DNA of 64,000 nucleotides from Dichetophora obliterata (GCA_963920525.1 OY986436.1:93046868-93110867); one strand, 5' to 3'; shown: positions 21,768 to 32,164, counted from the first letter of the stretch. Notes: generated from the letters alone by a model not told the origin. Numbers and translations are program-made.

Positions 21768-21907
21768 CTAATGGCGAAGTGTTCAGTTGATGAGTGGCTG
21801 GAGGAAAAGATTGAAAACATCAGACAAATAAAGCAAGAACAAAACAAGACCAAAGGCACAGACGATACGGCGGAAACTACGGAAGTTCCGAATTGCACTT
21901 ATGAATG
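21768..21907 (+). pseudogene. Small coding fragment, right of the hAT-like insertion
   Basis: The frame reads LMAKCSVDEWLEEKIENIRQ and IKQEQNKTKGTDD up to TYE and a TGA at 21905-21907. After removal of the element and one duplication copy, it continues the frame ELVLREFFNALSTVLLM from the left. The C-terminus is charged and likely helical. I do not recognise the protein. It may be a retrocopy of a small host gene. Confidence 0.35.
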
Positions 21908-22384
21908 AGATAAAAAGTTGTCAATTGCCACAACTTTTACAGCATTTATTTAGATGTATGTGTGCTTCTTCTCACACATGTTGAATGGGTTTTGTTATTA
22001 ACTTTAACGTTGTTGTTATGCCTTTGTTGGAGCTTCAATTTGCTATTTTATTATTTGGCTGAAATGAAAGAAATGCAAGTTTTGAAATATTTGTATCTTA
22101 CCCGAATGTGTCTTTTTTTCTAGCTTCTACCTTATTGGAAATCTTAGCTGATTATATAGAAAACTTAAATCTATCTTACCGGTTAAGATTCTATATTATT
22201 GGAAGTCTTAGCCGATTAGATAGAACACCAGATTTTTAAATAAATTAAACAATTAATACAATTTTCATAAAAAATTCGATATTTTTTACATATATTTAAC
22301 ATTTATCACTGCATTTATTTGTTGCAACATTTTTCTTTCTTTTATTAGATTTAACTATGGCAAACATGTGATCATAATTATTGG
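21908..22384. other. AT-rich stretch with a short direct repeat
   Basis: attggaaatcttagctgatt (about 22135) and attggaagtcttagccgatt (about 22198) are direct copies some 63 bp apart. No gene recognised. Confidence 0.35.
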
Positions 22385-22700
22385 AAGAATTGTAAAAATT
22401 TATTTTAAAATTTTTTTAAACAAATATTTTATCTTTTTCTTCTCAATAAAAAAAGAAAAATTGTAAAAATTTATTTTACACATTTTTTAACCAATATTTT
22501 TTATATATTTTAATTATATTTTATCTTTTTTTTCCTCAATAAAAAAAAATAATTCTCAATATTTATTTTAAAATTTTTTAAAGCAACATTTTAACTATAT
22601 GTTACTTATTATTTTCCTTTTTTTATTTTATTTTATTTATTTAAAAAATTTTTTAAGCAATATTTCTATTATAATTCATCTTTTTCTGCTCAATACAAAA
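22385..22700 (+). repeat. Degenerate AT-rich tandem repeat
   Basis: A unit of roughly 70-95 bp (attgtaaaaatttatttta...aatatttt...ctcaataaaaaaa) recurs about four times with variable length. Confidence 0.5.
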
Positions 22701-23620
22701 ACAAGAATTTTTGTATTGTATCATGTTTTTTATTTACAATATAGTCTGCAGCAAATTTGGTCAAAGTAAGAGGAAATGTGTTAAACAGTAATGTGAAAAG
22801 AAAAGATTTTGTGTAAATGAGAAATGAACACATTGCTTTAAACATAACTTTTTATATGCACTCTTGTGCTGTCAAAATTGCCCTTTATGTTTTTAAAAAT
22901 AAAATTACATAAAAATAAGCAAAAAGTTACGTAGTAGAAAAATAAAGTATTTTCTGATAGGCATAACATAACTGACAAAGAAGTCGATAAAAGTTTGTAG
23001 AATACAGTTATATAGCCTAAATCTTTATTTTGTATGGTTATTGGCATTTGTTGAAAAGTTTAAGGAATTCGATGTTTCTACATCATCGGGACAGTTGCAT
23101 AGCAAGTTTAACAGTGCCAAAAGGTCGACTCATGGATACATTATTGTGATAGGAAGAACTTACGTGACAAAAAATTAATTAGGCATACTGCACCTAGAGA
23201 TTGTAATGAAATCATGCTTAACTTAAAATCTTACATCGTGCATTTTTTAAAAGCACTAAAAGGTATTAAAATTTAAGTTTATAAAGTAGCCAAAAAACAA
23301 AACACAAAAATAATTGTTTCATTAAAATGCTAGAAGACACACAAGCAGCATACAGATTTATTTATCTTTTCCTCTGCTATAATGTTTCTCATTGTTTCTA
23401 TTGCGGTGTCGGGTAGCTTTTCACATTTATACTCTCCCATATTGAGTACGTATTAATGAGCGCTTCAAAGATCCAATAACCTAAACGAATTCAAAACGAA
23501 TCAAACGAATGCAAAAAAGAACCAATTTTTTAAAGTTTTAAACAGGATCTTATGAGAATTATGATTTTTATACTAGCAAAAAACGGCAAACATTATTATT
23601 AACATTAAATTAAATTGAAA
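22701..23620. other. AT-rich stretch, no gene seen
   Basis: No coding signature or clear repeat was recognised on either strand. The 69-codon minus frame at 22838-23047 has no motif. Confidence 0.3.
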
Positions 23621-23624
23621 ACCA

Positions 23625-23692
23625 CCATCTGGAGATTCGAGCCTTGACCGCGTGATTATAAATCCATGAGATTATCCATTCGGCCATCGCAG
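23625..23692 (-). other. tRNA-like sequence with Pol III boxes, minus strand
   Basis: The reverse complement contains tggccgaatgg (close to the A box TGGCnnAGTGG) and, about 34 bases on, ggctcgaatctcc (close to the B box GGTTCGAnTCC). It does not fold into a good cloverleaf; the T-stem in particular pairs poorly. It is more likely a tRNA pseudogene or the head of a SINE than an active tRNA. Confidence 0.35.
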
Positions 23693-23740
23693 TTGTTAAG
23701 TAATCGTCGCTTAATTTGCATCATTAAGAATGACAGCTAA

Positions 23741-23785
23741 CCTATGGTCATGGGTTCAAACCCCAACCGGGACAAAAAAAATTTT
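23741..23785 (+). other. tRNA 3'-half-like sequence followed by an A-rich tail
   Basis: atggg-ttcaaac-cccaa forms a near-complete T-arm with the B-box motif ggttcaaacccc, and is followed by cgggacaaaaaaaa. No A box or D-arm is convincing upstream. The T-arm plus A-tail would fit a tRNA-derived SINE end. It lies 50 bp from the minus-strand tRNA-like sequence. Confidence 0.35.
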
Positions 23786-23984
23786 TGTAAGATAGTTTTT
23801 TTTATACAAAGTTTTTTTTACGAAAGTCCAAAATGTTATTTTTTTATAAATTTTTTATAAAACTTTTTTTATTTTATAGTTAAAAATTTTTTTGTTTAAA
23901 TCATGTTATAATATAAGCGAACTAAAAATAACTGATTTATTTTTAAAAATGTTTTAAAGAAAACTTTTTACAAGGAAATGAAAA

Positions 23985-24785
23985 AACGAATACGAGATCT
24001 CGGACTCGTAAGCGAGCTCGAAACGAACACGAGATCTCGGATCCATACAAAATTATATCAAAACATTTAGAAATTTTTCACATAAATTTCTTCATAGAGA
24101 ATTTTATAAAAAGACTTAACATTTTTTCAAATAAAAATTATGAGCATTTTTTTTTATTTTAATTGTTGTTTTAGCAGCAAACAATGAAAAAATACTTTTT
24201 ATTCAAAAAATTATATATTTTCATATAAAAAAGTTTACGAGCTCGAAACAAACACAAGATCTCGGATCCATACAAAATTATGCAAAAAGGCTTAGAATTT
24301 TTTCATATAAATTTCTTCATTTAAAATTTTATAAAAAGTCTTAGAAAGTTGCCATATGAAAATTATGAAAATTTTTTTGATTTTAATTAACGTATTTTTT
24401 GAAGCTATCAGTGAAAAAATACTATTTATTCAAAAAGTTATATGTTTTCATATAAAAAAGTCGGACTCGTAAACGAGCTCGAAACAAACACGAGATCTCG
24501 GATCGGTACAAAATTATGCAAACAGACTTAGAATTTTTTCATATAAATTTGTTCATTGAAAATTTTATAAAAAAAAGACTTAAAAATTTTTAATATAACA
24601 ATTATGAAATTTTTTTTTATTTTAATTTACGTATTCTCAGAAACTAACAATGAAAAAATACTTTTTATTAAAAAAATTATATTATTCATATAAAAAAGTC
24701 GGACTCGTAAACGAGCTTGAAACAAGCACAAGATCTCCGATCCATACAAAATTATGCGAAAATCTATATCTATACTATTATATAA
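23985..24785 (+). repeat. Satellite-like array, unit 225-238 bp
   Basis: The motif cgagctcgaaac followed by gagatctcgga recurs at about 24014, 24239, 24475 and 24713, giving spacings of 225, 236 and 238 bp. Each unit continues with tccatacaaaattatgcaaa, a ttttataaaaa block and a poly-A/T segment ending ttcatataaaaaag. Three full units and a partial fourth are present. The array ends next to the hAT element that begins at 24794, so the satellite may be its target. Confidence 0.75.
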
Positions 24786-25079
24786 AAGTAGACCAGGGGC
24801 GTACCGATGCCATTTTGATTGGGGGAATCAATGTATTTCGGCCGACTGGATACCCTTAAGTCCCGACTTTTTTTTAATTAAACATAGTTGAATTACACTG
24901 TGCAACACATTTTTCTAACGGAAAAGCGGACAAAACAGGATGATAGTACTGGTTTATAGTAAGAAAACCCTAAAAGGGTTTTGCAAAGTTAGCTAGCTTT
25001 TAAAAGATATAGGCCTTGGAAGTTTGATTCTTGCAGAGTATTTTTTAGAAATGTAGGGCATATTAGGGCGTATCCAATT

Positions 25080-25497
25080 ACAATTTTTTTCGAAATTCGC
25101 ATTCGAAGAGGTCTCAAAAATTGCATAGGGTGGTCAAGATCTAAAAAAAAATTTAAGAATAAAAATTATGTCTTCCTCTCTCGCAGGTACAAAGTTGTTT
25201 TTTGAGAAAAACAGTAAAAAATAACGACCTAAAAATACTTTGATTTTTGTAAGAAAAACTACATATGTCTTAAGGCAAAAGTAAATCTATATTTACTTTA
25301 CTAACAATGTCTCGCCAAACAAGATGCCACTCTCGATTTCTACCCTCAGTGTCCTATGTGAAGGATATGCGAATCTAAAGGTACACTCAAAATAGTACAA
25401 AACTTTTGATTGTTATCTGATTGTTTAAATTTTTGTGGTATTGAAGTGCGAGCGTTTTCCTTGAATTTGGCAATTAAAAATTTGCATATTTTTCGCA
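25080..25497 (+). repeat. Dispersed repeat, copy 1 (partner at 40766)
   Basis: This segment aligns in the same orientation with 40766-41186. Shared blocks include gaggtctcaaaa.ttgcatag, ggtg(g)t(c/g)aagatct, aaagcaaaagtaaat, caagatgccactct and gtgtcctatg.gaaggatat. It lies in the part of the left arm that has no counterpart in the right arm, so it is probably an insertion. No coding. Confidence 0.7.
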
Positions 25498-26204
25498 AAA
25501 GCAATTTTATAATTTAAAAAAAATTAATATAAGGTTTGATATCTCGGGCATCAGAAGTGGTACAGAAGATAATTTTCTGAATTTGGGTTCTTCAAATATT
25601 TCTGAAGAGTATCTTTTTAAAACACCAGGCCAGGACCACGATTCCTTTTCGTATATCAATTTTTTAAAAAATGTTTCTTCCTTGCATTAAAAATATATAT
25701 TATTTCGTCAAAACAACTCATCTCAGCGTTGACAAAAATGGTAAATTAAAATTTTGAGCTTCTAAGCTTCTGAGCTTGCCATTCGATGGGTCTCAATTGT
25801 TTTAACAATTGAAGACATGAGTTAATGAAGGTGATATGTCACAAAAATATAATTTCGAGAAAATTGAGTACAAACTTTCTCATTTGTACTGAAATCTATA
25901 CTAGTTAAATAAAACGTGTGAAGTAGTTTATTTCTAAAATAGCCATAAACATGGTTGTTTTATAGGCCTATTGCGTAGGGCAACCAAACATAGTTGCGTA
26001 GCCAAATAAGCAACCCAACTTTAAAGCAACCGAACTGTCATTTGGTATTTCGTATCACAACCAATTTCAAGTTGCTATTTTCAGCGAGTTGCCAAAGAAA
26101 ACAATAACGAGCTGTCAAAAAGAAAACAGCTCATGTTAAAAATTTTATATATTTAATAAGTTTAATATTGGAAAAAGCCATTTATAGAAAGAAAACAAAT
26201 AAAT

Positions 26205-26477
26205 ATGGATATAAGTAATGATTTATATTTTGATGACGGAAACGGATGCAGTGATGTTGAAGTGTTGCGTATAAGAAGGAAAATCAGAAACAAATCCAAC
26301 CCTTTGGAACTCTCAAACTGAAATTAATATAATACTGTAAATACAAAATTACAGTACTTCAAATAATGCTTATTTGAATAAATTTTACAGGTTTCTTAGT
26401 TAGTTCCGATTAAGCAAAGAAGCGTTTTGTTATGTACTGGACGAAATAAAAAATTTTAAACACCGCTTTCCAGCATA
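26205..26477 (+). pseudogene. Second PIF/Harbinger transposase N-terminal relic
   Basis: From the ATG at 26205 the frame reads MDISNDLYFDDGNGCSDVEV then RRKIRNKSNPLELSN up to 26318, followed by a stop where a donor would be expected. After an acceptor-like aattttacag, a second exon (26391-26474) reads FLS-stop-FRLSKEAFCYVLDEIK and ends in a stop. RR.IR..SNPLEL and FRLSKEAF are the same motifs as in the relic at 4940-5391 but in a different sequence, so this is a separate family. The catalytic domain is absent. Confidence 0.65.
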
Positions 26478-26577
26478 AGCTCTGCCAATCGCTCGAACTG
26501 TTGCTTGTTTGTAATTTTTATGTTTCTATGAAAATAAATAATCTATGAATAATCCACATAACACAAATTTCCAAAAC

Positions 26578-26760
26578 TTACGCTGCATCCATTTCTCGCT
26601 TTTGCACAACGCCACCAGCTTGCAACAAGTAATTAGCAGTTGCTGACTTTTGACAGGTTCCGCAACCAAACCAAATAACAGTGGCTATCGATAATAACAC
26701 AAAAACTTGACAAGCAACTGTAAAAGCAGCGAGCTGATCAATTGTTCTGAGTGTTGCCAT
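26578..26760 (-). pseudogene. Possible exon of the second Harbinger gene
   Basis: The minus frame starts MATLRTIDQLAAFTVACQ and ends QKREMDAA directly before gtaagt, a good splice donor. Harbinger elements often carry a second, divergent gene (Myb-like) opposite the transposase, and this frame sits in that position. There is no Myb motif that I can see, so this is inference from position only. Confidence 0.25.
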
Positions 26761-27259
26761 CGATAATAAGAATTTGGCAACCGCAACTCAACTGAGAGTA
26801 AAGTTGCCATACACAATAGGCATATTAAGTTGTAAAATTGTTTTTATGCACATAATACCCTTCATCCATGCAAAGAACACTGAAAATCCGAAAATGTGAC
26901 ATATCACTTTCATTTACTCATGTCTTCAATTGTTGTTTAGATGTATTTTAAAGAAATAACCAAAAAGGAGATATGAACAAATTTGTAAAATTTCATAAGG
27001 AGTATTTTTTAAATATAATAGGAAAAAAAAAAATCGCGGTCTTTTCCTGGTGTTTTAAATAGATATTTTTAGACAGCGTTTTAATAAGTAATATTTGAAG
27101 AATTCAAATAGTGAAAATTATCTTCGTTAATAATTAAAGGCTATAACATTTAAAAGCGAGCTAACTTTCCTCTAAGGGTTTTGTTGGTCTAGATCTATCG
27201 ACCTGTCATGGTCGCTTTTTCGTTAGATTCCATGACCCTAAAATTGTGGCACAGTGTTA

Positions 27260-27896
27260 TATACTGTTACTCATCCGTTCGATCAATATAAATAAATCTT
27301 AAGGGGTCTTTTTCATTTGAACGGCTAAGAAAAACACTTTGTAATTATTTTTACTAAAAACTTTTTTTAATGATGAAAAAAACTTGTGTACATCAAAAAA
27401 CATATAATTAAGTATGTTTTGAATTTTTTTTGGTTTGGCCTTTTATCTACTCTCTTAAGCTTTTCGCAATTTAGACATAATTTTTCGAATCCAAAAAGGT
27501 GGCAACGATTTCTCAGCTTTTATAACAGGTAACTGAAAATTTTTTTAGTTCATCTAAACGATAATACTTTAAACAAGAAGACTACGTATAATCAGCCAAC
27601 TAAACCTCATACCTGTTTTTGGCGCCATTTTCGGTACCGTTTTAAGAAATCGGTACAGTTTTCATATCGTTCCCTCTATTAAAGAAAATAAAATAAAAGT
27701 ATTTCAACATTATCGAATCAGCATTTAAAAATTTATTTTCTTTTTCGTTTTAAAAATTCATAGTTTATATGTGTTAAAAAATAAACAGGGCTTTCAATTT
27801 CTTTAACATTTTTTCTTTTAATTTTTTAAATTAATTAAAAAAATAGTGTTTTAAATAAAAAATACAAACTTAATGTTTAAGTGTAACATTTAAATA
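27260..27896. other. AT-rich interior of the hAT element
   Basis: Downstream (3') of the minus-strand transposase relic. No further gene or repeat was recognised. Confidence 0.3.
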
Positions 27897-28703
27897 TTAA
27901 TTCTTCTTTTTTTTTAAGGAAGCCCATTGCTGCGCAATATTATCTAAGTTTATGAGATCAACTACGTCCTTTTCCGATGAAAGTATTAATAAGGCATTAA
28001 GACGTGAGTCACTTTGCGTGGTTCTTAAATAATTTTTAGCTAATTTTAATTTGCTGAACATTCTCTCATTTCCTGCGACAGTAACAGGCGCTGTGCACAG
28101 CAAACGCGACATTTTGTTAACTGCAGGAAGGGATTTTTTATTGCATTCTGAAACATTAGCTATACCCGATAGAGTTTCTACGCCTTCGCATAGATCATAG
28201 AACACTTCAAATGCCGCTTTCAGTGGAAGTGAATCCAACAAACAATTTTTCGGTAACAATTTTATTGATTCTAGAATACGCTTTTGGGTCAAGTTAGTAG
28301 AAGACAGAATTGTTTCTAAGCAACTACTTAATTTATCTCTCGTCAGTGAGGTTATCTTATCCAATACAAGCTTAAATTCTCTTCTATAAAAACAGTTCAT
28401 CCCAAAACGACGGCGATGGCGAATTGAGAATTCCTTTTCAGTGTCAACATTAAAATACTTTAACAATGCAACAGCTCTACTAATTAGGTTATCCGTACCT
28501 TCAGAGTCCGAATTTATTTTTTCTAATGATTTAAGGGTACAAGAAATAAATTGCATAGCATCTAAAATATTCAAATCAACGGCTTCAAGAGATTCAGTCA
28601 GGAGTTTCATATTTACGTGCACATGTTTCATAAAAACAAGACTTATAATAAAGTCCACAGAAATGAGTTGGTTGATAGCGAATATGCAGCATTTCGAGAC
28701 CAC
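27897..28703 (-). pseudogene. hAT transposase C-terminal half (ZMYM1-like)
   Basis: The 268-codon frame lacks the catalytic N-terminal part and the BED/TTF zinc finger. It keeps the C-terminal region: SIRHRRRFG near residue 95, a helical segment, and the dimerisation motif LLCTAPVTVAGNERMFSKLK followed by NYLRTT and NALLILSSE (about residues 203-245). Full hAT transposases have 600-800 residues. The first about 25 codons show no family similarity, so the true reading frame enters from further upstream and is broken near 28650. It is coded on the minus strand within 24794-29946. Confidence 0.75.
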
Positions 28704-29529
28704 TTGTCAATTTTCTTAGAGCTTTGGGAAATTTCGTTTAGAACATCAACAATGACATTAAGCGATGCTTTTATAATAAATGAATTTCGAATGCAGATTT
28801 AAAAATGGTGTTCTTTTTGCCATCATCTCGAGTTATATAGTTAAAACCTTTTTTCAATAGTTTGACTAAATCCTTTAAATTCATTATTTATTTATTTATT
28901 ATAATTGTATTTAAATTAAAATGTTAAGTCTATGAAATTAAAGATTTTATATCAGAGATCTTGAGCTAAGAAAATTTCTTTATGTATTTATAAATTTTTT
29001 ATTACAAATGTTGGGTATTTCTAGATGAAAATTTCAATCTCGGAAAGTTCTACAAAAATGTATTAATTACATTTTAAAAAGGGGAATATGTGTGGCGACT
29101 GAGTAAACCTTTGTTCGTTTGGGCTTGTTTTATTCCACTTATTTTTTCAATTTTTTGACAAGGTATTTGTATCAGGGACTGTTATCATTAATCTACATCC
29201 AAACATTTAAAAATTTAATTTAAAATCATTATATTATGATTTTCAAGTTTTTGCTCAGATATAAAAATAGTTATCTGATTTTATCTGTTAAATCTTAAAT
29301 AAAAATCATTTATATTTTTTTGGTCAAATAAAGTTATCATTTTCGGTTATTTTTGGTCAAGGACACGGTTGCACAATTGGACTAAAAATGGTCCATTTTT
29401 TTCAGTTGGTCCGCTGCTCTTTTTTACATTACTATTTTCGTACTTTTTTAACAAAATTTATACTACTTTTCTGAACTTTTTCTGCATTTTGTTACAAAAG
29501 AACACTGGATTTGTTTACAACAATTCAAC
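28704..29529. other. AT-rich interior of the hAT element
   Basis: The first 150 bp may be a decayed continuation of the transposase on the minus strand, with frames full of stops. The remainder is non-coding. Confidence 0.3.
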
Positions 29530-29775
29530 GCTGATACGACTTAAAATGAGTTGGCCGACTGAAGTTTATTTAAGGTACGACTGAAAGTGAATTGGCCGAC
29601 TGAAGATAGTCTAAGGTACGACTTAAAATGAGTTGGCCGACTGAAGTTCGTTTAAGGTACGACTGAAAGTGAATTGGCCGACTGAAGTTCGTTTAAGGTA
29701 CGACTAAAAGTGAGTTAACTGACTGAAGATAGTTTTGGGTATGAATTAAAATGAAATAGTCGACTAAAGTTGGTT
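29530..29775 (+). repeat. 41-bp minisatellite, six copies
   Basis: The core ttggccgactgaag recurs at 29551, 29592, 29633, 29674, 29715 and 29756 with a constant 41-bp period. Odd and even copies differ slightly (cttaaaatgagt versus ctgaaagtgaat), suggesting a higher-order 82-bp unit. The last two copies are more diverged. It is subterminal in the hAT element. Confidence 0.85.
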
Positions 29776-29954
29776 TTTGTTATGATAATGGCAATAAGAG
29801 GTACGATTGGCTTTGATGGGTTCATAATTATTGTTTATAAAAATCAATATTTTAAAAAATTTTTGTGAAAAATAACAATTAGGCCGACTTTACAAAAGTA
29901 AGGAGGATCGTCTATCCCCTTATCCCCCCCGCTACTTACACCCCTGAAGAAGAC

Positions 29955-30649
29955 TCACGAAATTTTAAGCTAGACAAGCTTGGTAACTGCTGAATCGTTT
30001 ATTTTTGATTATTCTTTATATCAGTTCTTTGATTACAATTTGATAATTCTTTCATTATCGATTCCTATGATAATTTCCAGTGTCATATCTACTACGTTTT
30101 TCCAAAAGTCTATTCTTTAATTATTACAAAATTGCAGAAAACCCAAGCAACTTTATGTCACCACCATAACAATTACTGTTTAAAGAAGGTAATTCAGATT
30201 CAACAAAGTAATTTTTTTTTTTATATTTATACCATTTTTTCATTATTAAACAAACAAGATTATTTTTATATTTTGCATTTAACATTTATATCGCAGGCGA
30301 AGCAGCGGGTATTTGCTTGTATCATTATAATATGAATACAAAATAATATTATAAATAAAAGATTGATTTTTACTTTGAAAGAAGAGGAGTAAGTTTCTTT
30401 GCTGCCAGCGAACTCACACCACGATGAGTAAGCTCAATCACTGCATCTCTGCTGAACATATATAACAAAATAGGGGCATTTATGATTCAGTGCACTTGCC
30501 AGTGTAGTTGAGGACTTGTAGTTATGCAGTTAGGTTTTCGTGAACACACCACACTTTTGATTAAGAACTTTATTGAAGTATTGTATGTATGTCTTATTTG
30601 TCAGAATCAGGTGTTGGCTAGGGAAAGAAAATATTTCATAAACTAATTA
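29955..30649. other. AT-rich stretch, no gene seen
   Basis: Contains several T-tracts and a short frame at 30132-30335 without a motif. No ends of an element could be defined. Confidence 0.3.
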
Positions 30650-31034
30650 GGGTTTTCTCTATGTCTAGCACAATTGCATGGGAGCACGGATTGTAACAAT
30701 TCTATAACAAAATATCCATTGGAACGAGAGCGCCCTATTTTACAAGTGTAGCATAGTAAAATCAACAGTTCAAGGAACTCTATAATGAGATGCACTTCAC
30801 GCTCATTTCACCGTCTGCTTGGTTGTTCTCTCATTCTCTTCTCTCTCACTACAAACACAGGATTGCATTTCATGAACTATGCTTCATAGCATCGCCATAA
30901 ACTTGGGTTTCAGTGTAGCATACATAGGAAATGTTGCACGGTTTTTTTACTTGTATTTTGTTGTTGCGGCGGTGCAAGAAGAGGAAATATACAATCCGTG
31001 CACCGTGCATATATCTAGACATAGAGAATACCCC
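30650..31034. mobile_element. 385-bp inverted-repeat element with TA flanks
   Basis: gggttttctctatgtctag at the left and the inverse of ggggtattctctatgtctag at the right are inverted repeats. TA flanks each side (30648-30649 and 31035-31036), as in Tc1/mariner-type insertions. Subterminal gcacggattgta is also inverted. No coding, so it is a MITE. Confidence 0.6.
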
Positions 31035-31174
31035 TAATATGAAATTTATTGAGAGTAAATATTTTTGAGTGTAGTAAAAAAATGTTGAAGAAAACTTTTT
31101 CGAGTCTCATTCGTCACGTTTTTGTGTACACGAGCAATGATATTTTCTATTTTTGTGAGTTTTTTGTATAGATA

Positions 31175-31410
31175 CCCACAAGAGAGTGGCAGATGGAGTT
31201 TAATGATTGGGACCAGATCATACATTTAACCCTCCTAAGGGTCATTGATTTTTTTGATATGAAATATGGACATTTTTGACTCTATTTTTTGTGTTTTTTG
31301 CGTGGGGACCTCAGAAGGGTGGCAGATATAGTGTAGGTGTGTTCGGAAGAAATGTTCAGGGGTAAAAATTAATAGGACCAGCTAATAGATTTAATCCCAC
31401 TAAGGGGTTT
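31175..31410 (+). repeat. Two diverged direct repeats before the ORF1 frame
   Basis: gtggcagatggagttta...gggaccagatcatacattta followed by accctcctaagggtcat, and gtggcagatatagtgta...aggaccagctaatagattta followed by atcccactaaggggtttcat, are about 140 bp apart. They may be part of the 5' untranslated region of the non-LTR element that follows. Confidence 0.4.
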
Positions 31411-31418
31411 CATCCACC

Positions 31419-31766
31419 GTGAAAGCCGAAATAAAAAATTTAAACTTAGTTGCTGTTAAGGCCGAATTGGACAATCTAAATAGATTGTTTGAAGTTAAGT
31501 TCAATGTCCTACGCGATCTACTTGCCGATAAGCTTAATGGTTTTAGTGAAGTGACTCATCATGAGAATGGTGCTAAAGTAAAAGCAAAAGAAAAAGAGAT
31601 AACTCCAAGTGCAATAGCTGGTGGTACCTCCCTAATCTCTGGTAATGAGGTGTCACTCTTAAACTCTTCACCTTCTTATATTATTGACTACATTTCATCT
31701 CATACGCAAATTGACAAAAATAAATTGGGTGCTATTGCCTTGTATACAAAAAGTTTTTTTAATTGA
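31419..31766 (+). CDS. Probable ORF1 fragment of a non-LTR retrotransposon
   Basis: The 115-codon frame has a charged, helical first half (NLNLVAVKAELDNLNRLFEV), then a Ser/Gly-rich linker, and ends IIDYISSHTQIDKNKLGAIA before a stop. The ending resembles the start of the RRM-like segment of ORF1 proteins (..v.eyIs..t.i....l....l.tks). It lies upstream of the endonuclease/RT relics on the same strand. The frame stops early, so it is truncated. Start codon choice is arbitrary: ttg-type upstream codons exist. Confidence 0.4.
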   Translation: MKAEIKNLNLVAVKAELDNLNRLFEVKFNVLRDLLADKLNGFSEVTHHENGAKVKAKEKEITPSAIAGGTSLISGNEVSLLNSSPSYIIDYISSHTQIDKNKLGAIALYTKSFFN

Positions 31767-32164
31767 ATTTATTTTTTTGTTCGGTCGTCACCTCTCTGCA
31801 GACAATGGCAAACCTCAGAGAGTAAAAATTGCTATGTAAAGCTTCCTGAGAACATAAGCCGTTCGGAGTCGGCATAAAACACGTAGGTCATGTTCTCGGT
31901 TCTCGGTCATTTGTGATCAAACATTTAATAACACGCACAACACAATTGATCAATAGAAGCTAGGTCAAAGTCTTTCCAAGGGCTGTAATGGCCAGTTTAT
32001 TATTATTATTATTGCCTTTTAAGGAAACTCGCAGCTAAAGATTTAAAAAAATAAATTTTAAACTGGCAACATCAAAGGATAACTACGTTAAGGTTTTCAA
32101 CTAGGCTTTGTGGCAATCTGACGTGCGTGTTCGACTTTTTTTATGGAGTGCTGAGGCGAATCAA
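31767..32164. other. Non-coding interval within the non-LTR element
   Basis: Contains ttattattatta and mixed sequence such as cacctctctgcagacaatgg. No frame could be connected to the ORF1 fragment. Confidence 0.3.

Larger units (their letters stand above)
25965..26823 (+). mobile_element. Harbinger-derived element with gcctattg(c/t)gta ends
   Basis: gcctattgcgtagggcaac at the left and the inverse of gcctattgtgtatggcaac at the right form 19-bp ends. The inside carries a Harbinger transposase N-terminal relic (26205-26477) and a minus-strand frame with a splice donor (26578-26760). The duplication is not clear. It sits at the centre of the larger palindrome 24896-27256. Confidence 0.55.
24896..27256. 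mobile_element. 2.36-kb inverted-repeat element with cactgtgc ends
   Basis: The ends cactgtgcaacacatttttc and, inward from the right, cactgtgccacaattttagg are inverted. They are flanked by TTA on both sides (24893-24895 and 27257-27259). Inverted similarity continues for hundreds of bases: taacg(g)aaaaagcg, gttagctngcttttaaa, aaacaccagg and gtgacatatcac...ttcattaactcatgtcttc. A 3-bp duplication with CACTG ends recalls CMC/CACTA-type elements, but no transposase remains. The left arm has an extra ~500 bp (about 25040-25540) absent from the right arm, and the centre holds another element (25965-26823). Confidence 0.55.
24794..29946 (-). mobile_element. 5.15-kb hAT element
   Basis: The left end is caggggcgtaccgatg and the right end, read inward, is caggggtgtaagtagcgggg. 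CAGGGGYGTA is a common hAT terminus. The flanks are aagtagac (24786-24793) and aagaagac (29947-29954), seven of eight bases equal. A hAT transposase relic lies inside on the minus strand (27897-28703), together with a 41-bp minisatellite (29530-29775) and a nested inverted-repeat element (24896-27256). Confidence 0.75.

Noticed and set aside
23625..23692. Functional tRNA gene
   Set aside because: Pol III box motifs are present but the T-stem and acceptor stem do not pair, so only a tRNA-like sequence is reported.
24650..24859. 69-codon plus-strand frame
   Set aside because: It runs across the satellite array into the hAT end, so it cannot be a gene.
30300..30360. Possible Helitron end (aggcgaagcagcgggtattt)
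   Set aside because: No CTRR hairpin terminus or matching 5' TC end could be found.
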